A DNA stretch of 64,000 nt from Mycobacterium fragae (lineage in GTDB: Bacteria; Actinomycetota; Actinomycetes; Mycobacteriales; Mycobacteriaceae), in the NCBI RefSeq assembly GCF_002102185.1, contig NZ_LQOW01000031.1, positions 1 to 64,000 of the forward strand. The letters are read 5' to 3'. Each line of letters begins with the position of its first letter. Position 1 is the first letter of the stretch. Below the pieces are notes generated by a model that ran no database searches, had not been told where the DNA came from, and worked only from the letters and a program-made list of their open reading frames with translations. Positions 19,601-23,292 of this stretch are shown piece by piece. Made by a program: the position numbers and the translations under genes.

Positions 19601-20064
19601 ACGGCAACCGGCAGCGCTCGCACTTCGACGCGCTGCCCGTCGAATTCATCGCAGAAGCGATCGCCACGCTGGGTGTCCGGTCGGTCGAAGGATTCCAGAC
19701 CTACCACGTGATGAATCCGCACGACGACGGGATCGGGCTCGACGAGTACGTGGACTGGCTGATCGACGCCGGTTATCCGATCCAGCGCATCGGTGACTTT
19801 GGGGAGTGGTTGCAGCGATTCGAGGCGAGCTTGCGTGAGCTGCCGGAACAGCAGCGCGAGCATTCGCTGCTGCAGATGTTACTGTCGCGCAATTCCAATG
19901 ATTTACAGCCCCCAGAGCCAACGCGACGGTCCATCGCGCCGGCTGACCGATTCCGTGCCGCGGTGCAGGAAGCGAAAATTGGCCCCGATAACGACATTCC
20001 GCACATCTCGGCGCAGGTCATCGTCAAATACGCCACCGACTTGCAACTGCTCGGACTGCTCTAG
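1..20064 (+). CDS. Giant nonribosomal peptide synthetase, C-terminal 6,687 residues (5' end outside the window)
   Basis: The reading frame is open from base 1 to the TAG at 20062-20064, so the start lies upstream of the window. The visible order is T-E, C-A-T, C-A-T-E, C-A-T, C-A-T, C-A-T, then a terminal NAD(P)H thioester reductase. Five adenylation domains each carry a YTSGTTG-type core A3 motif, and six carrier domains carry GGDS with the phosphopantetheine serine. Two epimerases have HHLAVDGVSWR. Condensation domains after the epimerases start with LPLTPLQQGLLFHA, and the others with PLSFAQxRLW. There is no thioesterase. By the colinearity rule at least six residues are added and the product leaves as an aldehyde or alcohol. 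Mycobacterial glycopeptidolipid synthetases also end in a reductase but build a tetrapeptide, so this is a longer, different product. It resembles no system whose product I can name. Confidence 0.97.
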   Translation, partial: YAAGDYRAPVGAVEEILAGIYAQVLGLERVGVDDSFFELGGDSILSMQVVARARAAGLVCRPRDVFVEQTVARLARVAAVATGERTVVDEGVGAVAATPIMRWLHSVDGPIEQFNQTMVVQAPAGVTEPDVVVAVQALLDRHAMLRLRVDDDGAGGWLLTVPEAGSVAADGCLQSVEVLSDEAVVGARSRLNPAAGAMLSAVWVASTGQLVLIIHHLAVDGVSWRILLEDLNIGWAQLRGGQPVVLPGGGTSFARWASLLAEHAHRPQVVEQADAWRQVAAIPAALPAVQPAVDTYESAGHLSVSLDAETTGMLLGEVPAAFHAGVQDILLIAFAVAVAEFVGKGGAPVGIDVEGHGRHEELAADVDLSRTVGWFTTKYPVSLTVGGLSWAQVLAGEAALGAVIKDAKEQLRALPDPLTYGVLRYLNSDVDLDGSDPPIGFNYLGRLGVAEASGDGWRICRDGLSLTGASAVPMPLMHTVDVNAVTIDTDTGPHLHANWTWARSVLDHGQITRLSRLWFDALAGICAHVRCGGGGLSPSDVVPARLSQQQIDELQRQYEIADILPLTPLQQGLLFHASTARDGEDDLYAVQLDITLSGRLDEHRLRDAVQAVVDRHPHLVARFCDRFDEPVQIVPADPVLAWRYVELDGDDVDGDEQIRRICAAERAAVGDIADRAAFRVALIRVAADRHRFVLTHHHVVLDGWSMPILLREIFAGYYGRRLPATVPYRVLLSWLAGRDLDGARAAWREVLAGLDTPTLVGPPQRLGFGPRGVKSFRVSADITRAVSELARSCHTTVNTVLQGAFAQLLCWLAGQHDVVFGTTVSGRPAEVAGAESMVGLLINTVPVRARLTATTTTTELLDQLQTAYNDTLEHQHLGLAEIQRISGQDTLFDTVFAHENYPLDVGALAGDQELAVSEITSHECTHYPLTVQALPGHELGFRVEYDTDVFDAASIEALIGRWQRVLVAMTADPFGRLSSVDLLDAGEHARLDEVGNRAVLTQPAPAVSVPVVFAAQVARTPEAVALVCGELSWTYRQLDEAANRLAHLLAEHGVGPGQCVALLVQRSAEAVAAMLAVLKTGAAYLPIDPALPATRIGLLLADAAPTAAITTTELAGRLHGHDLLLIDIDDPRIATYPGTAPPPPDPDDIAYLIYTSGTTGIPKGVAVTHHNVTRLFDSLDVGVELAPGQVWAQCHSFAFDYSVWEIWGALLHGGRLVVVPEEVARSPEDLHALLIAERVSVLSQTPSAVGVLSPEGLESAALMIAAEPCPPEVVDRWAPGRVMINGYGPTETTVYAAISAPLASGSGPPPIGAPVPGAALFVLDGWLRPVPTGVVGELYVAGSGVACGYVRRAGLTGSRFVACPFGGSGARMYRTGDLVRWDADGQLQYLGRADEQVKIRGYRIELGEIRSALTALDGVEQAAVMAREDRPGDKRLVGYVTGTADPAEIREKLAERLPAYMVPAAVVVLEALPLTVNGKLDTRALPAPEYTAGGYRPPSTLVEEILAGIYAQILGLERVGVDDSFFDLGGDSLSAMRLIGAINTSLDADLAVRTLFEAPTVAQLAPRVGEGAGRLEPLVAGERPAIVPLSFAQNRLWILDQLQGPSPVYNIAIGLRLRGRLDVEALGAALADVVGRHESLRTLFPAPEGTPQQLVIPTEQADFGWDVVDATELSAGHLREATETVARYTFDLANQIPLRARLFRVAEDEHVLVAVVHHIAADGWSITPLMRDLGVAYASRCAAQAPGWDPLAVQYIDFTLWQRAQLGDLENSDSPIAAQLAYWQQALAGLPERLDLPTDRPYPPFADQRGATLAVDWTAELQQRVAAVAREHNATSFMVIQAALAVLLSKISASPDVAVGFPIAGRRDPALDELVGFFVNTLVLRVDLAGDPDFAELLAQVRSLSLEAFEHQDVPFEVLVERLNPTRSLTHHPLVQVMLAWQNLPGQDTDPAVGLALGDLHVTPMPVDTQAARMDLTFSLAERWSEAGAPAGIGGTVEFRTDVFDAHSIEALIRRLERVLVAITADPTRRLSSVDLLDPGEHARLEGWGNRAVLTMPVSTPTAVPVVFAAQVARTPDAVALTCGEVSWTYRELDEAANRLAHLLAARGAGPGERVALLFTRAAEAIVAMLAVLKTGAAYLPIDPALPAARIGFMLDDAAPIAAITTTGLRSRLDGHDVVVIDVNDPVVDAQPRTALPAPDPDDLAYLIYTSGTTGVPKGVAVTHQNVTQLLASLDSWLPQRSGQVWSQWHSYGFDVSVSEIFGALLHGGRLVVIPDSVVRSPEDFYALLVAEQVSVLSQTPSAVAMLSPEGLDSMALVVAGEACPADVVDRWAPGRVMLNAYGPTEATIYAAVSAPLIPGSGVVPIGAPVSGAGLFVLDGWLRPVPAGVVGELYVAGAGVGVGYWRRAGLTGSRFVACPFGRAGSRMYRTGDLVRWGADGQLVYLGRADEQVKIRGYRIELGEIRSVLTAFEGVQQAAVMVREDRPGDKRLVGYVTGTADPAAIRAQLGERLPAYMVPAAVVVLDELPLTVNGKLDTRALPAPEYAAGEYRAPADAVEEVLADIYAQVLGLERVGVDDSFFDLGGDSISAMQVVARARAAGVLCRPRDIFVEQTVARLARVATVTTGERTVVDEGVGPVVATPIMRWLQGVDGPIEQFNQTMVVQAPAGVTEADVVVMLQALLDRHAMLRLHVDDDGAGGWSLTAPEVGSVEAGGCLQVVDVLSDEALVGARSRLNPAAGAMISALWVASTGQLVLTIHHLAVDGVSWRILLEDLNIAWAQHRGGQPVVLPAGGTSFAGWASLLAEHARRPEVVDQAGAWRQVAAIPAPLPAVEPAVDTYATAGYLSVSLDAEATGMLLGEVPAAFHAGVQDILLIAFALAWAHFLGNGSAPLGIDVEGHGRHEELAFDVDLSRTVGWFTAKYPVSLTVGGLSWAQVLAGEAALGAVIKDAKEQLRALPDPLTYGVLRYLNSDVDLDGSDPPIGFNYLGRLSVANAEASGDGWRICRDGLSLTGASAVRMPLMHTVDVNAVTVDTDTGPHLHANWTWAPSKLDRTAIGQLSQLWFDALGGICAHVRRGGGGFTPSDVAPAQLSQQQIDELQQQYEIADILPLTPLQQGLLFHASTAQDSEHDLYAVQLDITLSGRLDEHRLRDAVHAVVNRHPHLVARFCPQVDRPVQIVPNDPVLAWRYVDLGADVGGIDVDADNLIQQICAAERAAVGDIVHEPTFRAALIRITPDLHRFVLTNHHIVLDGWSMSVLLREIFARFSGQRLAAAPSYRSFVTWLADRDLDAARAAWREVLAGFDTPTLVGPPQMLRLGPRGVKSFRVSAQTTRAVSELARSCHTTVNTVLEAAFAQLLCWLTGQHDVAFGTTVSGRPAEVVGAESMVGLLMNTVPVRARITATTTTAQLLDCLQNTHNDTLEHQHLALNEIQRITGHEKLFDTLFGYENYPLDTAALADDQALAVTDISSHECTHYPLAMQALPGRELGFRVEYDTDVIDEDSIDALTERLQRVLVAMTGDPGQPLVSVDLLNEAEHAQLEAWGNRVVLSRPAPAPVSVPGLFAAQVKRAPQTVALVCAERSWTYRELDEAANRFAHLLAEHGVGPGCVVGLLVERSAHAVIAILAVLKSGAAYLPIDAALPAARMGFMLDDAAPIAVITTAGLADRLDRQQLLMIDVDDPAINAQPSTALAAPDPDDIAYLIYTSGTTGMPKGVAITHRNVTQLLESLDAGLPAAGVWAQSHSLAFDVSVWEIFGALLRGGRLVVVPDVVARSPEDLHDMLVSERVSVLTKTPSAVAVLPAEGLESAALWMVGEPCPAEVVDRWAPGRLMVNAYGPTETTMCVAISAPLTPGIGAPPIGSPVSGAALFVLDGWLRPVSAGVVGELYVAGSGVGCGYVRRAGLTASRFVACPFGGAAAPGQRMYRTGDLVRWRADGQLDYVGRTDEQVKIRGYRVELGEVQAVLTRLDGVEQAVVIAREDRPGDKRLVGYVTGTADPAQVREELADLLPPYIVPAAVVVLEALPLTPNGKLDTRALPSPAYSAGEHRAPADAVEEILAGIYAQVLGLERVGVDESFFDLGGDSISAMRLTAAVNTGLDADLSVRTVFEAPTVAQLAPRIGVGAGRLPRLVAGERPAMIPLSFAQSRLWFIDQLQGPSAVYNTTAALRLTGGLDVEALATALADVVGRHESLRTMFAAPEGTPQQVVIPREDADFGWEVVDAAGWPSARLGEAIDEVVRHPFDLGAEIPLRARLFRVAENEHVLVIVAHHIAADGWSLRPLAADLGVAYASRCAGQAPGWAPLAVQYADYTLWQRAQFGDFDDSDSPIAAQLAYWQDVLAGMPEHLELPTDRPYPPVADHRGAMAAVQWPPELQQQIARVAREHNATSFMVIQAALAVMLSKLSASSDVAVGFPIAGRRDPALDELVGFFVNTLVLRVDLAGDPTVAELLAQVRRRSLAAYEHQDVPFEVLVERLNPARSLTHHPLIQVMLAWQNLPGQGTDPSAGLALSDLQVTPIAVDTQTARMDLVVSLAERWSEAGEPAGIAGSVEFRTDVFDADSIEALIGRLERVLVAMTADPSRRLSSVDLLDAGERARLEGWGNRAVLGEPATTAVSIPVLFAAQVARTPDAVAVTFEGRSMTYRDLEGAANRLAHLLAAHGLGPGDCVALLFSRSAEAIVAILAVLKTGAAYLPIDPALPATRIGFMLADAAPAAAVTTTGLRSRLDGHDLLIIDAEDSAVDSQSSTAPPAPGPDDIAYILYTSGTTGIPKGVAITHQNVTQLLESLNADLPAVGVWSQCHSYGFDVSVWEICSALLHGGRLVVISEAVARSPEDFHALLVGEKVGVLSQTPSAVRMLSPEGLESVALVVAGEPCPAEVLDRWAPGRVMINAYGETETWYASSSAPLTPGSGVVPIGSPVGGAALFVLDGWLRPVPAGVVGELYVAGRGVGCGYWRRPALTGSRFVACPFGGAGSAGQPGQRMYRTGDLVRWGADGQLVYVGRADEQVKIRGYRIELGEVRAALTRLDGVEQAVVIAREDRPGDKRLVGYVTGTADPAEARAVLGERLPAYMVPAAVVVVEALPLAPNGKLDIRALPAPEYTAVGYRPPSTLVEEILAGIYAQILGLERVGVDDSFFDLGGDSLSAMRLVAAVNTGMDAGLSVRTVFEASTVARLAPRIGEKARGLPRLVAVERPAVVPLSFAQSRLWFIDQLQGPSPVYNMAAALRLRGRLDAEALSAALADVVDRHESLRTVFPTVEGTPHQVIIPAAGADFGWHVVDANGWSTGRLGEAVREAARTTFDLATEIPLRARLFRVSEDEHVLVIVVHHIAADGWSLSPLARDLGVAYASRCAGQAPGWAPLAVQYADYTLWQRQHLGELADPHSAIGAQLAYWQDVLAGMPEHLDLPTDRPYPPLADQRGATVSVDWSAELQQQVARVAREHNATSFMVIQAALAVLLAKISASSDVSVGFPIAGRRDPALDELVGFFVNTLVLRVDLAGDPTVAELLAQVRRRSLAAYEHQDVPFEVLVERLNPVRSLTHHPLIQVMLAWQNVPWHNNGAAAGLALGDLQVTPLPVDTQTARMDLSFSLGERWTEAGEPAGIGGTVEFRTDVFDSESIEALIGRWERVLVAVIAEPTRRLSSVDLLDAGEHAHLDRWSNRAVLTQPAPTATSIPALFAAQVARTPDAVALTCGEISWTYRELDEAANRLAHQLAAHRAGPGGCVALLMERSVEAVAAIVAVLKTGAAYLPIDPALPAARIGFMFADAAPVAVITTADLAGRIDGHDVVVIDVNNPALETQPSTALPAPAPDNIAYIIYTSGTTGVPKGVAVTHDNVAQLFASFDAGLTPGSGQVWSQCHSYAFDFSVREIWSALLHGGRLVVIPDSVTRSPTDFQDVLVAEHVNVLGQTPSALAVLSPEGLDSVALVVAGEPCPAELVDRWAPGRVMVNEYGPTETTVCVAGSAQLVADSGAPPIGSPVSGAALFVLDGWLRPVPAGVAGELYLAGRGVGCGYWRQGALTASRFVACPFGGAGAPGQRMYRTGDLVRWRADGQLDYLGRVDEQVKIRGYRIECGEVQAALAGVDGVEQAVVITREDRPGDKRLVGYVTGTADPAKARTALAEQLPPYMIPAAVVVVSALPLTPNGKLDTRALPAPEYQDAHRYRAPDSPIEEILAGIYAQVLGIERVGVDESFFDLGGDSLAAMRLIAAINTRLDAHLAVRTLFNAPSVKSLSQQLVGEQVATGPSFASVHGGDATEVHASDLTLDKFIDAATLNAAPSLPGPSPEVRTVLLTGATGFLGRYLALEWLERMDLVNGTLICLVRAKSDADARRRLDKTFDSGDPQLLAHYRELATDHLQVIAGDKGEPNLGLDDQTWQRLADTIDLIVDPAALVSGVLPYNELFGPNVVGTAELIRIALTTKLKPYTYVSTANVGDQIEPSAFTEDADIRVISPTRAIDESAHGYGSSKWAGEVLLRYANDLCGLPVAVFRCDMILADTTFTGQLNVSDVFTKLMLSLIATGIAPASFYQVDADGNRQRSHFDALPVEFIAEAIATLGVRSVEGFQTYHVMNPHDDGIGLDEYVDWLIDAGYPIQRIGDFGEWLQRFEASLRELPEQQREHSLLQMLLSRNSNDLQPPEPTRRSIAPADRFRAAVQEAKIGPDNDIPHISAQVIVKYATDLQLLGLL
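1685..4700 (+). other. NRPS module 1: C-A-T
   Basis: The condensation domain opens with LPLTPLQQGLLFHA and has the active-site motif HHVVLDGWS near 2089. It follows an epimerase, so it is expected to accept a D-aminoacyl donor. The adenylation domain (about 3030-4440) has YTSGTTGIPKG, and the carrier serine codon is at 4594. By alignment to GrsA, the pocket residues read D-Y-W-S-M-A-G-V-Y; I do not assign a substrate. There is no epimerase, so the residue should stay L. Confidence 0.88.
4735..9235 (+). other. NRPS module 2: C-A-T-E
   Basis: The condensation domain has HHIAADGWS near 5149 and the LCL-like opening PLSFAQNRLW. The adenylation domain (about 6190-7610) gives pocket residues D-V-S-S-V-A-A-I-Y, substrate unassigned. 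The carrier is of the epimerase-coupled type (LGGDSISAMQVVARAR, serine codon 7759-7761). The epimerase shows HHLAVDGVSWR near 8276 and GFNYLGR near 8950. The residue should be presented as D. Confidence 0.88.
9320..12370 (+). other. NRPS module 3: C-A-T with a chimeric carrier domain
   Basis: The condensation domain opens with LPLTPLQQGLLFHA and has HHIVLDGWS near 9740, the post-epimerase type. The pocket residues read D-V-W-T-W-V-A-M-C, closest in my memory to the aromatic (Phe) code D-A-W-T-I-A-A-I-C, a tentative guess. The carrier (serine codon 12250-12252) combines the epimerase-type core GGDSISAM with a second half (RLTAAVNTGLDAD) typical of non-epimerase carriers. No epimerase follows. 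Confidence 0.85.
12410..15545 (+). other. NRPS module 4: C-A-T
   Basis: The condensation domain has PLSFAQSRLW and HHIAADGWS near 12810. The adenylation domain has YTSGTTGIPKG, but the core A5 motif reads AYGETET instead of AYGPTET, followed by W-Y-A. This makes the last pocket positions uncertain (D-V-W-S-V-A-A, then Y-A). The carrier serine codon is at 15424. No epimerase follows, so an L residue is expected. Confidence 0.85.
15585..18720 (+). other. NRPS module 5: C-A-T
   Basis: The condensation domain has PLSFAQSRLW and HHIAADGWS near 15980. The adenylation domain (about 17030-18430) gives pocket residues D-F-R-G-V-A-E-V-C. The arginine where most domains here have tryptophan, and the glutamate at position 322, are unusual. 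The carrier serine codon is at 18601. This module loads the C-terminal residue that is released by reduction. Confidence 0.85.
18850..20061 (+). other. NRPS terminal thioester reductase domain (carboxylic-acid-reductase-like)
   Basis: The domain begins with the NADPH motif TGATGFLGR. It has the short-chain-dehydrogenase triad elements YVSTANVG (Thr/Ser) and YGSSKWAGE (Tyr-x3-Lys). Runs such as LALEWLERMDLV, CLVRAKSD and FRAAVQEAKIGPD match, from memory, the reductase domain of Nocardia/Mycobacterium carboxylic acid reductases almost word for word. Those domains normally stop at the aldehyde (two-electron reduction), whereas glycopeptidolipid synthesis yields an alcohol. Which product forms here is not visible from sequence. 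Confidence 0.9.
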
Positions 20065-20412
20065 CCCCTTGGGGAACCCCAACCCGCACTCGGCGCACAT
20101 CGACAATGCAATGTCGATCGCGAATGCATTGTGCGGACTTCGCCGCAGTCGCAATGTCATTAACCAGAAGCTGTCAGTGGGCAACAGAGCGCCCCGCAGA
20201 CCGCGCGAAGGCTATGAACGCGCCAACGCCGCCACCGCAGCCGCCTTCACCGACGAGCTGAAAGGTTGAATCCGCTGCCTGGCAACAGATTTCCAGGCAC
20301 GGTCCAACCGCGCAAGACCACTGCATCCACCTGCACGTGCGGTGCGCGGTTTGGTGATTCGCCACAAATCAGCCCATCACGAATAAAGTGACACAGGTCG
20401 ATCGCCAAGCGG
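20065..20412. other. Intergenic region between convergent NRPS and acyltransferase genes
   Basis: No convincing gene is seen in these 348 bases. A 52-codon frame from ATG 20111 has no ribosome-binding site or recognisable motif, and I reject it. A perfect 8-bp inverted repeat (20103-20132) is listed separately. Confidence 0.6.
20103..20132. terminator. Stem-loop 39 bp past the NRPS stop
   Basis: ACAATGCA (20103-20110) and TGCATTGT (20125-20132) form a perfect 8-bp stem with a 14-nt loop. The placement between two convergent genes fits a terminator. The stem is modest, AT-rich and lacks a U tract, so this is a weak call. Confidence 0.35.
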
Positions 20413-21651
20413 CTAGCGAGCAAGGTTCGCTAGGGCAGCATCGGCCACACGGAACACTTCTTCAGAGTCGTAGAGGTCGCGGTCGAACGTGACGTTGGCG
20501 CTAAGGCGACCGTGAAGTCTGAAGATGGTGAAGAGAATGGTTTGGGTTTTGGTGCTGCCGGTACCGGATTCGATTCGGGCGCAGAATGCGGGAGACTTTA
20601 CAGCACCGACGTTCGTCACCGCGCAGGAAACGTTCTGAAACGGGCCGCGCCGGTGGACGGGAAGCAACGCGCCGCGGGCCAATCTGTTTACGAGCCTCTG
20701 CTCTCTGCGGGAAAGGGCACCGACGACGCGATTGAGCCAGTAATCGATGCCACGGCGAAGCCAGCTAAATTGACGGGCAATCTGCGACTGCAGTGGCGCT
20801 CCGCGCCGCAATTGCACAGTCAGGCTGCCGGTGTAGTTGCCGGGCACAGTGCGAGGAAAATTGGGTGAGTAACGGGCGAGATCAGTGGGGATCGCCATAC
20901 AGACGCGCGATTTTTCTGGTTGGGCGGAGAGCATTGCTTTGGCGACCGCGAGACACATGTACTGGGTAAGCGAGAGATTGAGCTTGTGAGCTTCGGCGAG
21001 GATCCGATCGGTCTCCGGCTCGGAGAACTGATACGTGCGGGACGCGTAGCCGTTATTATGGGGCCTCGGCGTCTTGCCATGGGTGAGGTCGACTGTATTG
21101 CGGGCTTGTTTCAGTCCTGCATGTGCGAGATAGCCGAGGAGATAGAACGGCAAGAGTGCCAGTCCAATTAAAGGGGCGGTGGAATCGAAACGGCCCGCAG
21201 CCGGGGCAACCGGGACGGATTCACCGTCGAAGGCAGCGAGCCAGTATTCTATCCATTGCAGGGCGCCGAGACCGCTGGAGAAAGCGTGCCTCATCTGGAA
21301 GCAGACTTTCCTGTCCTCCATCTGCGAAATCCGGACGGGAAGCGGGGGTGTAAGCGCATGAGCGGGCGAAAGTAGCTCCTCAAGAGAGAATAATTGGGAA
21401 AAGCGCTGACGCTGGCTGTCGAGGGCGGCGTTCAGCTCCTCAGAATTGATCGGTACCCATGAAAAAGATTTATTAACAGGTCTGAGGGTTACCTGTAAGG
21501 CCGGGTTTTGGCGCACTAGAGACTCGTAGGACTCCCACAAACGATCCGGATCGTAATTGTCGCGGAATTTCAGAAAGAATGCGATGTCATCGCCACCGAG
21601 GATCGGCTCCACCGCGTGGGTAAACAGGCTGCCAACATGGCCTACGTCCAC
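20413..21651 (-). CDS. Condensation-fold acyltransferase (alcohol acetyltransferase / PapA-like)
   Basis: The protein has 412 residues from GTG 21651, chosen because GGAG sits six bases upstream and the recognisable N-terminal fold begins there. The frame stays open further upstream, but that part reads as low-complexity non-protein. The layout is that of chloramphenicol-acetyltransferase/condensation-superfamily enzymes: an N-terminal half with RHAFSSGLGALQW, where the usual HxxxDG motif is HxxxSG, a hydrophobic linker (LIGLALLPFYLLGYL), and a C-terminal half with VPGNYTGSLTVQL. By family these enzymes move an acyl group from CoA or a carrier to an alcohol or amine. GC content is near 50 percent by count in sampled 60-base lines, far below the neighbours, which suggests transfer. 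Placed tail to tail with the NRPS, it could acylate the reduced peptide; that is inference. Confidence 0.65.
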   Translation of the reverse strand: MDVGHVGSLFTHAVEPILGGDDIAFFLKFRDNYDPDRLWESYESLVRQNPALQVTLRPVNKSFSWVPINSEELNAALDSQRQRFSQLFSLEELLSPAHALTPPLPVRISQMEDRKVCFQMRHAFSSGLGALQWIEYWLAAFDGESVPVAPAAGRFDSTAPLIGLALLPFYLLGYLAHAGLKQARNTVDLTHGKTPRPHNNGYASRTYQFSEPETDRILAEAHKLNLSLTQYMCLAVAKAMLSAQPEKSRVCMAIPTDLARYSPNFPRTVPGNYTGSLTVQLRRGAPLQSQIARQFSWLRRGIDYWLNRVVGALSRREQRLVNRLARGALLPVHRRGPFQNVSCAVTNVGAVKSPAFCARIESGTGSTKTQTILFTIFRLHGRLSANVTFDRDLYDSEEVFRVADAALANLAR

Positions 21652-22329
21652 TGCGGTCTCCAGATTGATTGGCAAGCACCCACGATAGCTTTTACCGTAC
21701 TCGTTCCGGATGTATCCGGAATGATTTTTGACAAGCCATTGTTCGACACCGTCGCGGCCGTCCGCCCCCAGCGGGGGCGGAGTGTCCCATCGAGCCGTCG
21801 CCGCCGCCACCGGGGTGTAGGAGGGCAGTGTCCGCACTGCCGTCGAACCCGCCGGCGCCGACGTTGACAGCGACGAGCATTGCGCCCCAACCAGTTCCGA
21901 TGATCCATTATTGGAGGAGCAGGAGGTCGATTTAGGGCCGGTGCCTGAGGTCGGTTCTGGCTCCGAGTCTGGTTGCCTGGCGACGGCTTTGGATGTGGCG
22001 GCCGCGGGGATGCGTGCGTGGGCGGATCCGGTGCCGCATGGGCTGAGCTGGTGTTGGCCGCGCCGTGTGCCGGTTCCATACCAGCGTCTCTCATGTTGGT
22101 TTGTAATCCCCAGCGCACCAATATATTCGGTGACAGCTGAGTAGCGTTGAGCACCGCTATCAGCACGGTTGTGGTGCGCTCCCAGATCTCGACCGAGTTG
22201 TGCGCGATCCATGCCGCTCGCGGCAGGATGTGCTCGTGCTCAACCTGGTGGCGGCCACCCTGTTCAATGGCGGCGACGAACTCGCCCAACTGCTCTCCTT
22301 CCGTGCATGCAATCGTCCATGATGGACAC
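21652..22329. other. Intergenic region (678 bp), possibly holding decayed coding sequence
   Basis: No intact gene with a start signal is seen. On the minus strand between about 22100 and 22290 a protein-like stretch reads HQVEHEHILPRAAWIAH then VEIWERTTTVLIAVLNAT, which has the composition of real protein but which I cannot place. It runs out into proline/arginine-rich nonsense and may be a remnant. Promoters for the acyltransferase (minus) and methyltransferase (plus) must also lie here. Confidence 0.4.
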
Positions 22330-23091
22330 ATGGTCCCCGATATCCTCGACATCGAAACCATGCCGCGCGGCGGACCGGACGCATCCTGGCTGGACCGGCG
22401 GTTGAAGACAGATCGGCTCGAATACCTCGACCGCGACGACGTCGACGATCTGAAACGCAGCGTGGTCCGTGCTCTTGACCGCGGCGGAAGAATTTTCGGG
22501 ACGCACAAGAAGTTCGCGCGCATCGCGCTCAATGAGGTCACTGACGTGCCCGATCCCAAGGTCCTCGAACTCGGCTCCGGCCACGGTGGGCTGTCGCGCG
22601 CGCTGCTGAAGATGCACCCCACCGCCCACGTCACGGTAACGGACATCGAGCCCATGTCGGTGGCCGCCATCGCCGCCGGTGACCTGGGCAGCCATCCGCG
22701 AGCGGTGGTCCGCGAGATGGACGCCACCCGGATCGACGCGCCCGATGGGAACTACGACCTCGCCGTCTTCGCGATGTCCTTCCACCACCTGCCGCCGGCG
22801 CTGGCCGCCCGGGTGTTCGCCGAAGGCACCCGGGCCGCGGACAAACTGCTGATCATCGACGTACCGCGCCCGCCGTCATTACCGCACATCCTGCTGGTGG
22901 CGTCGAACCTGCCGCTCTTACCGGTGACCCCGGTCGCCCATGACACGGTGATCAGCTCGCTGCGCGCCTACAGCCGGTCGGCGCTGCGGGCATTGGCCCG
23001 CCATGCCGATCCGGCGATCACGCTGGAGCTGCGCGGCGGCGTATACAGACCGGCGATCGTGGTGGCCCGCCGGGCCCGTAGCGGCCAGTAA
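22330..23091 (+). CDS. Class I SAM-dependent methyltransferase
   Basis: The protein has 253 residues from ATG 22330. This start precedes the first protein-like sequence (MVPDILDIETMPRGG), but no strong ribosome-binding site is present, so the start is uncertain. The Rossmann motif I is LELGSGHGGLSRAL with the acidic motif II residue in TVTDIEP. DYD-like motif IV is NYDLAVFAMSFHHLPP, which is typical of UbiE/type-11 methyltransferases. The substrate is not predictable. It lies upstream of the ferredoxin on the same strand with a 200-bp gap, so it may be expressed separately. It could modify the NRPS product or belong to the oxygenase island; neither can be shown. Confidence 0.8.
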   Translation: MVPDILDIETMPRGGPDASWLDRRLKTDRLEYLDRDDVDDLKRSVVRALDRGGRIFGTHKKFARIALNEVTDVPDPKVLELGSGHGGLSRALLKMHPTAHVTVTDIEPMSVAAIAAGDLGSHPRAVVREMDATRIDAPDGNYDLAVFAMSFHHLPPALAARVFAEGTRAADKLLIIDVPRPPSLPHILLVASNLPLLPVTPVAHDTVISSLRAYSRSALRALARHADPAITLELRGGVYRPAIVVARRARSGQ

Positions 23092-23292
23092 ATCAGTCGC
23101 GTCTTCAATTGGCTGGGTCGGCAGTTGTTGCGTCGGGCTGCCAAATGAGCGGGCGCTCGTTGAGCCCACGCATCGGGCGCCGGGCACATCGTTCTGATTT
23201 CTCTCGACAACTTGGGCGATCATGTCCGTCGACTCATCAAAAATGCGCGCGTACCGTCGTCGTTGCGTCACCTGACAGAGAAGGAGCATCCG

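Noticed and set aside
133..20064. NRPS gene starting at TTG 133
   Set aside because: The frame is open to base 1 and already encodes a carrier domain core before 133, so the gene begins upstream of the window.
20111..20269. Possible 52-residue gene after the NRPS
   Set aside because: No ribosome-binding site, no family resemblance, and the start lies inside the stem-loop.
21652..22212. N-terminal extension of the acyltransferase frame
   Set aside because: The extra 187 residues are low-complexity and do not resemble the family; GTG 21651 has a proper Shine-Dalgarno and begins the conserved fold.
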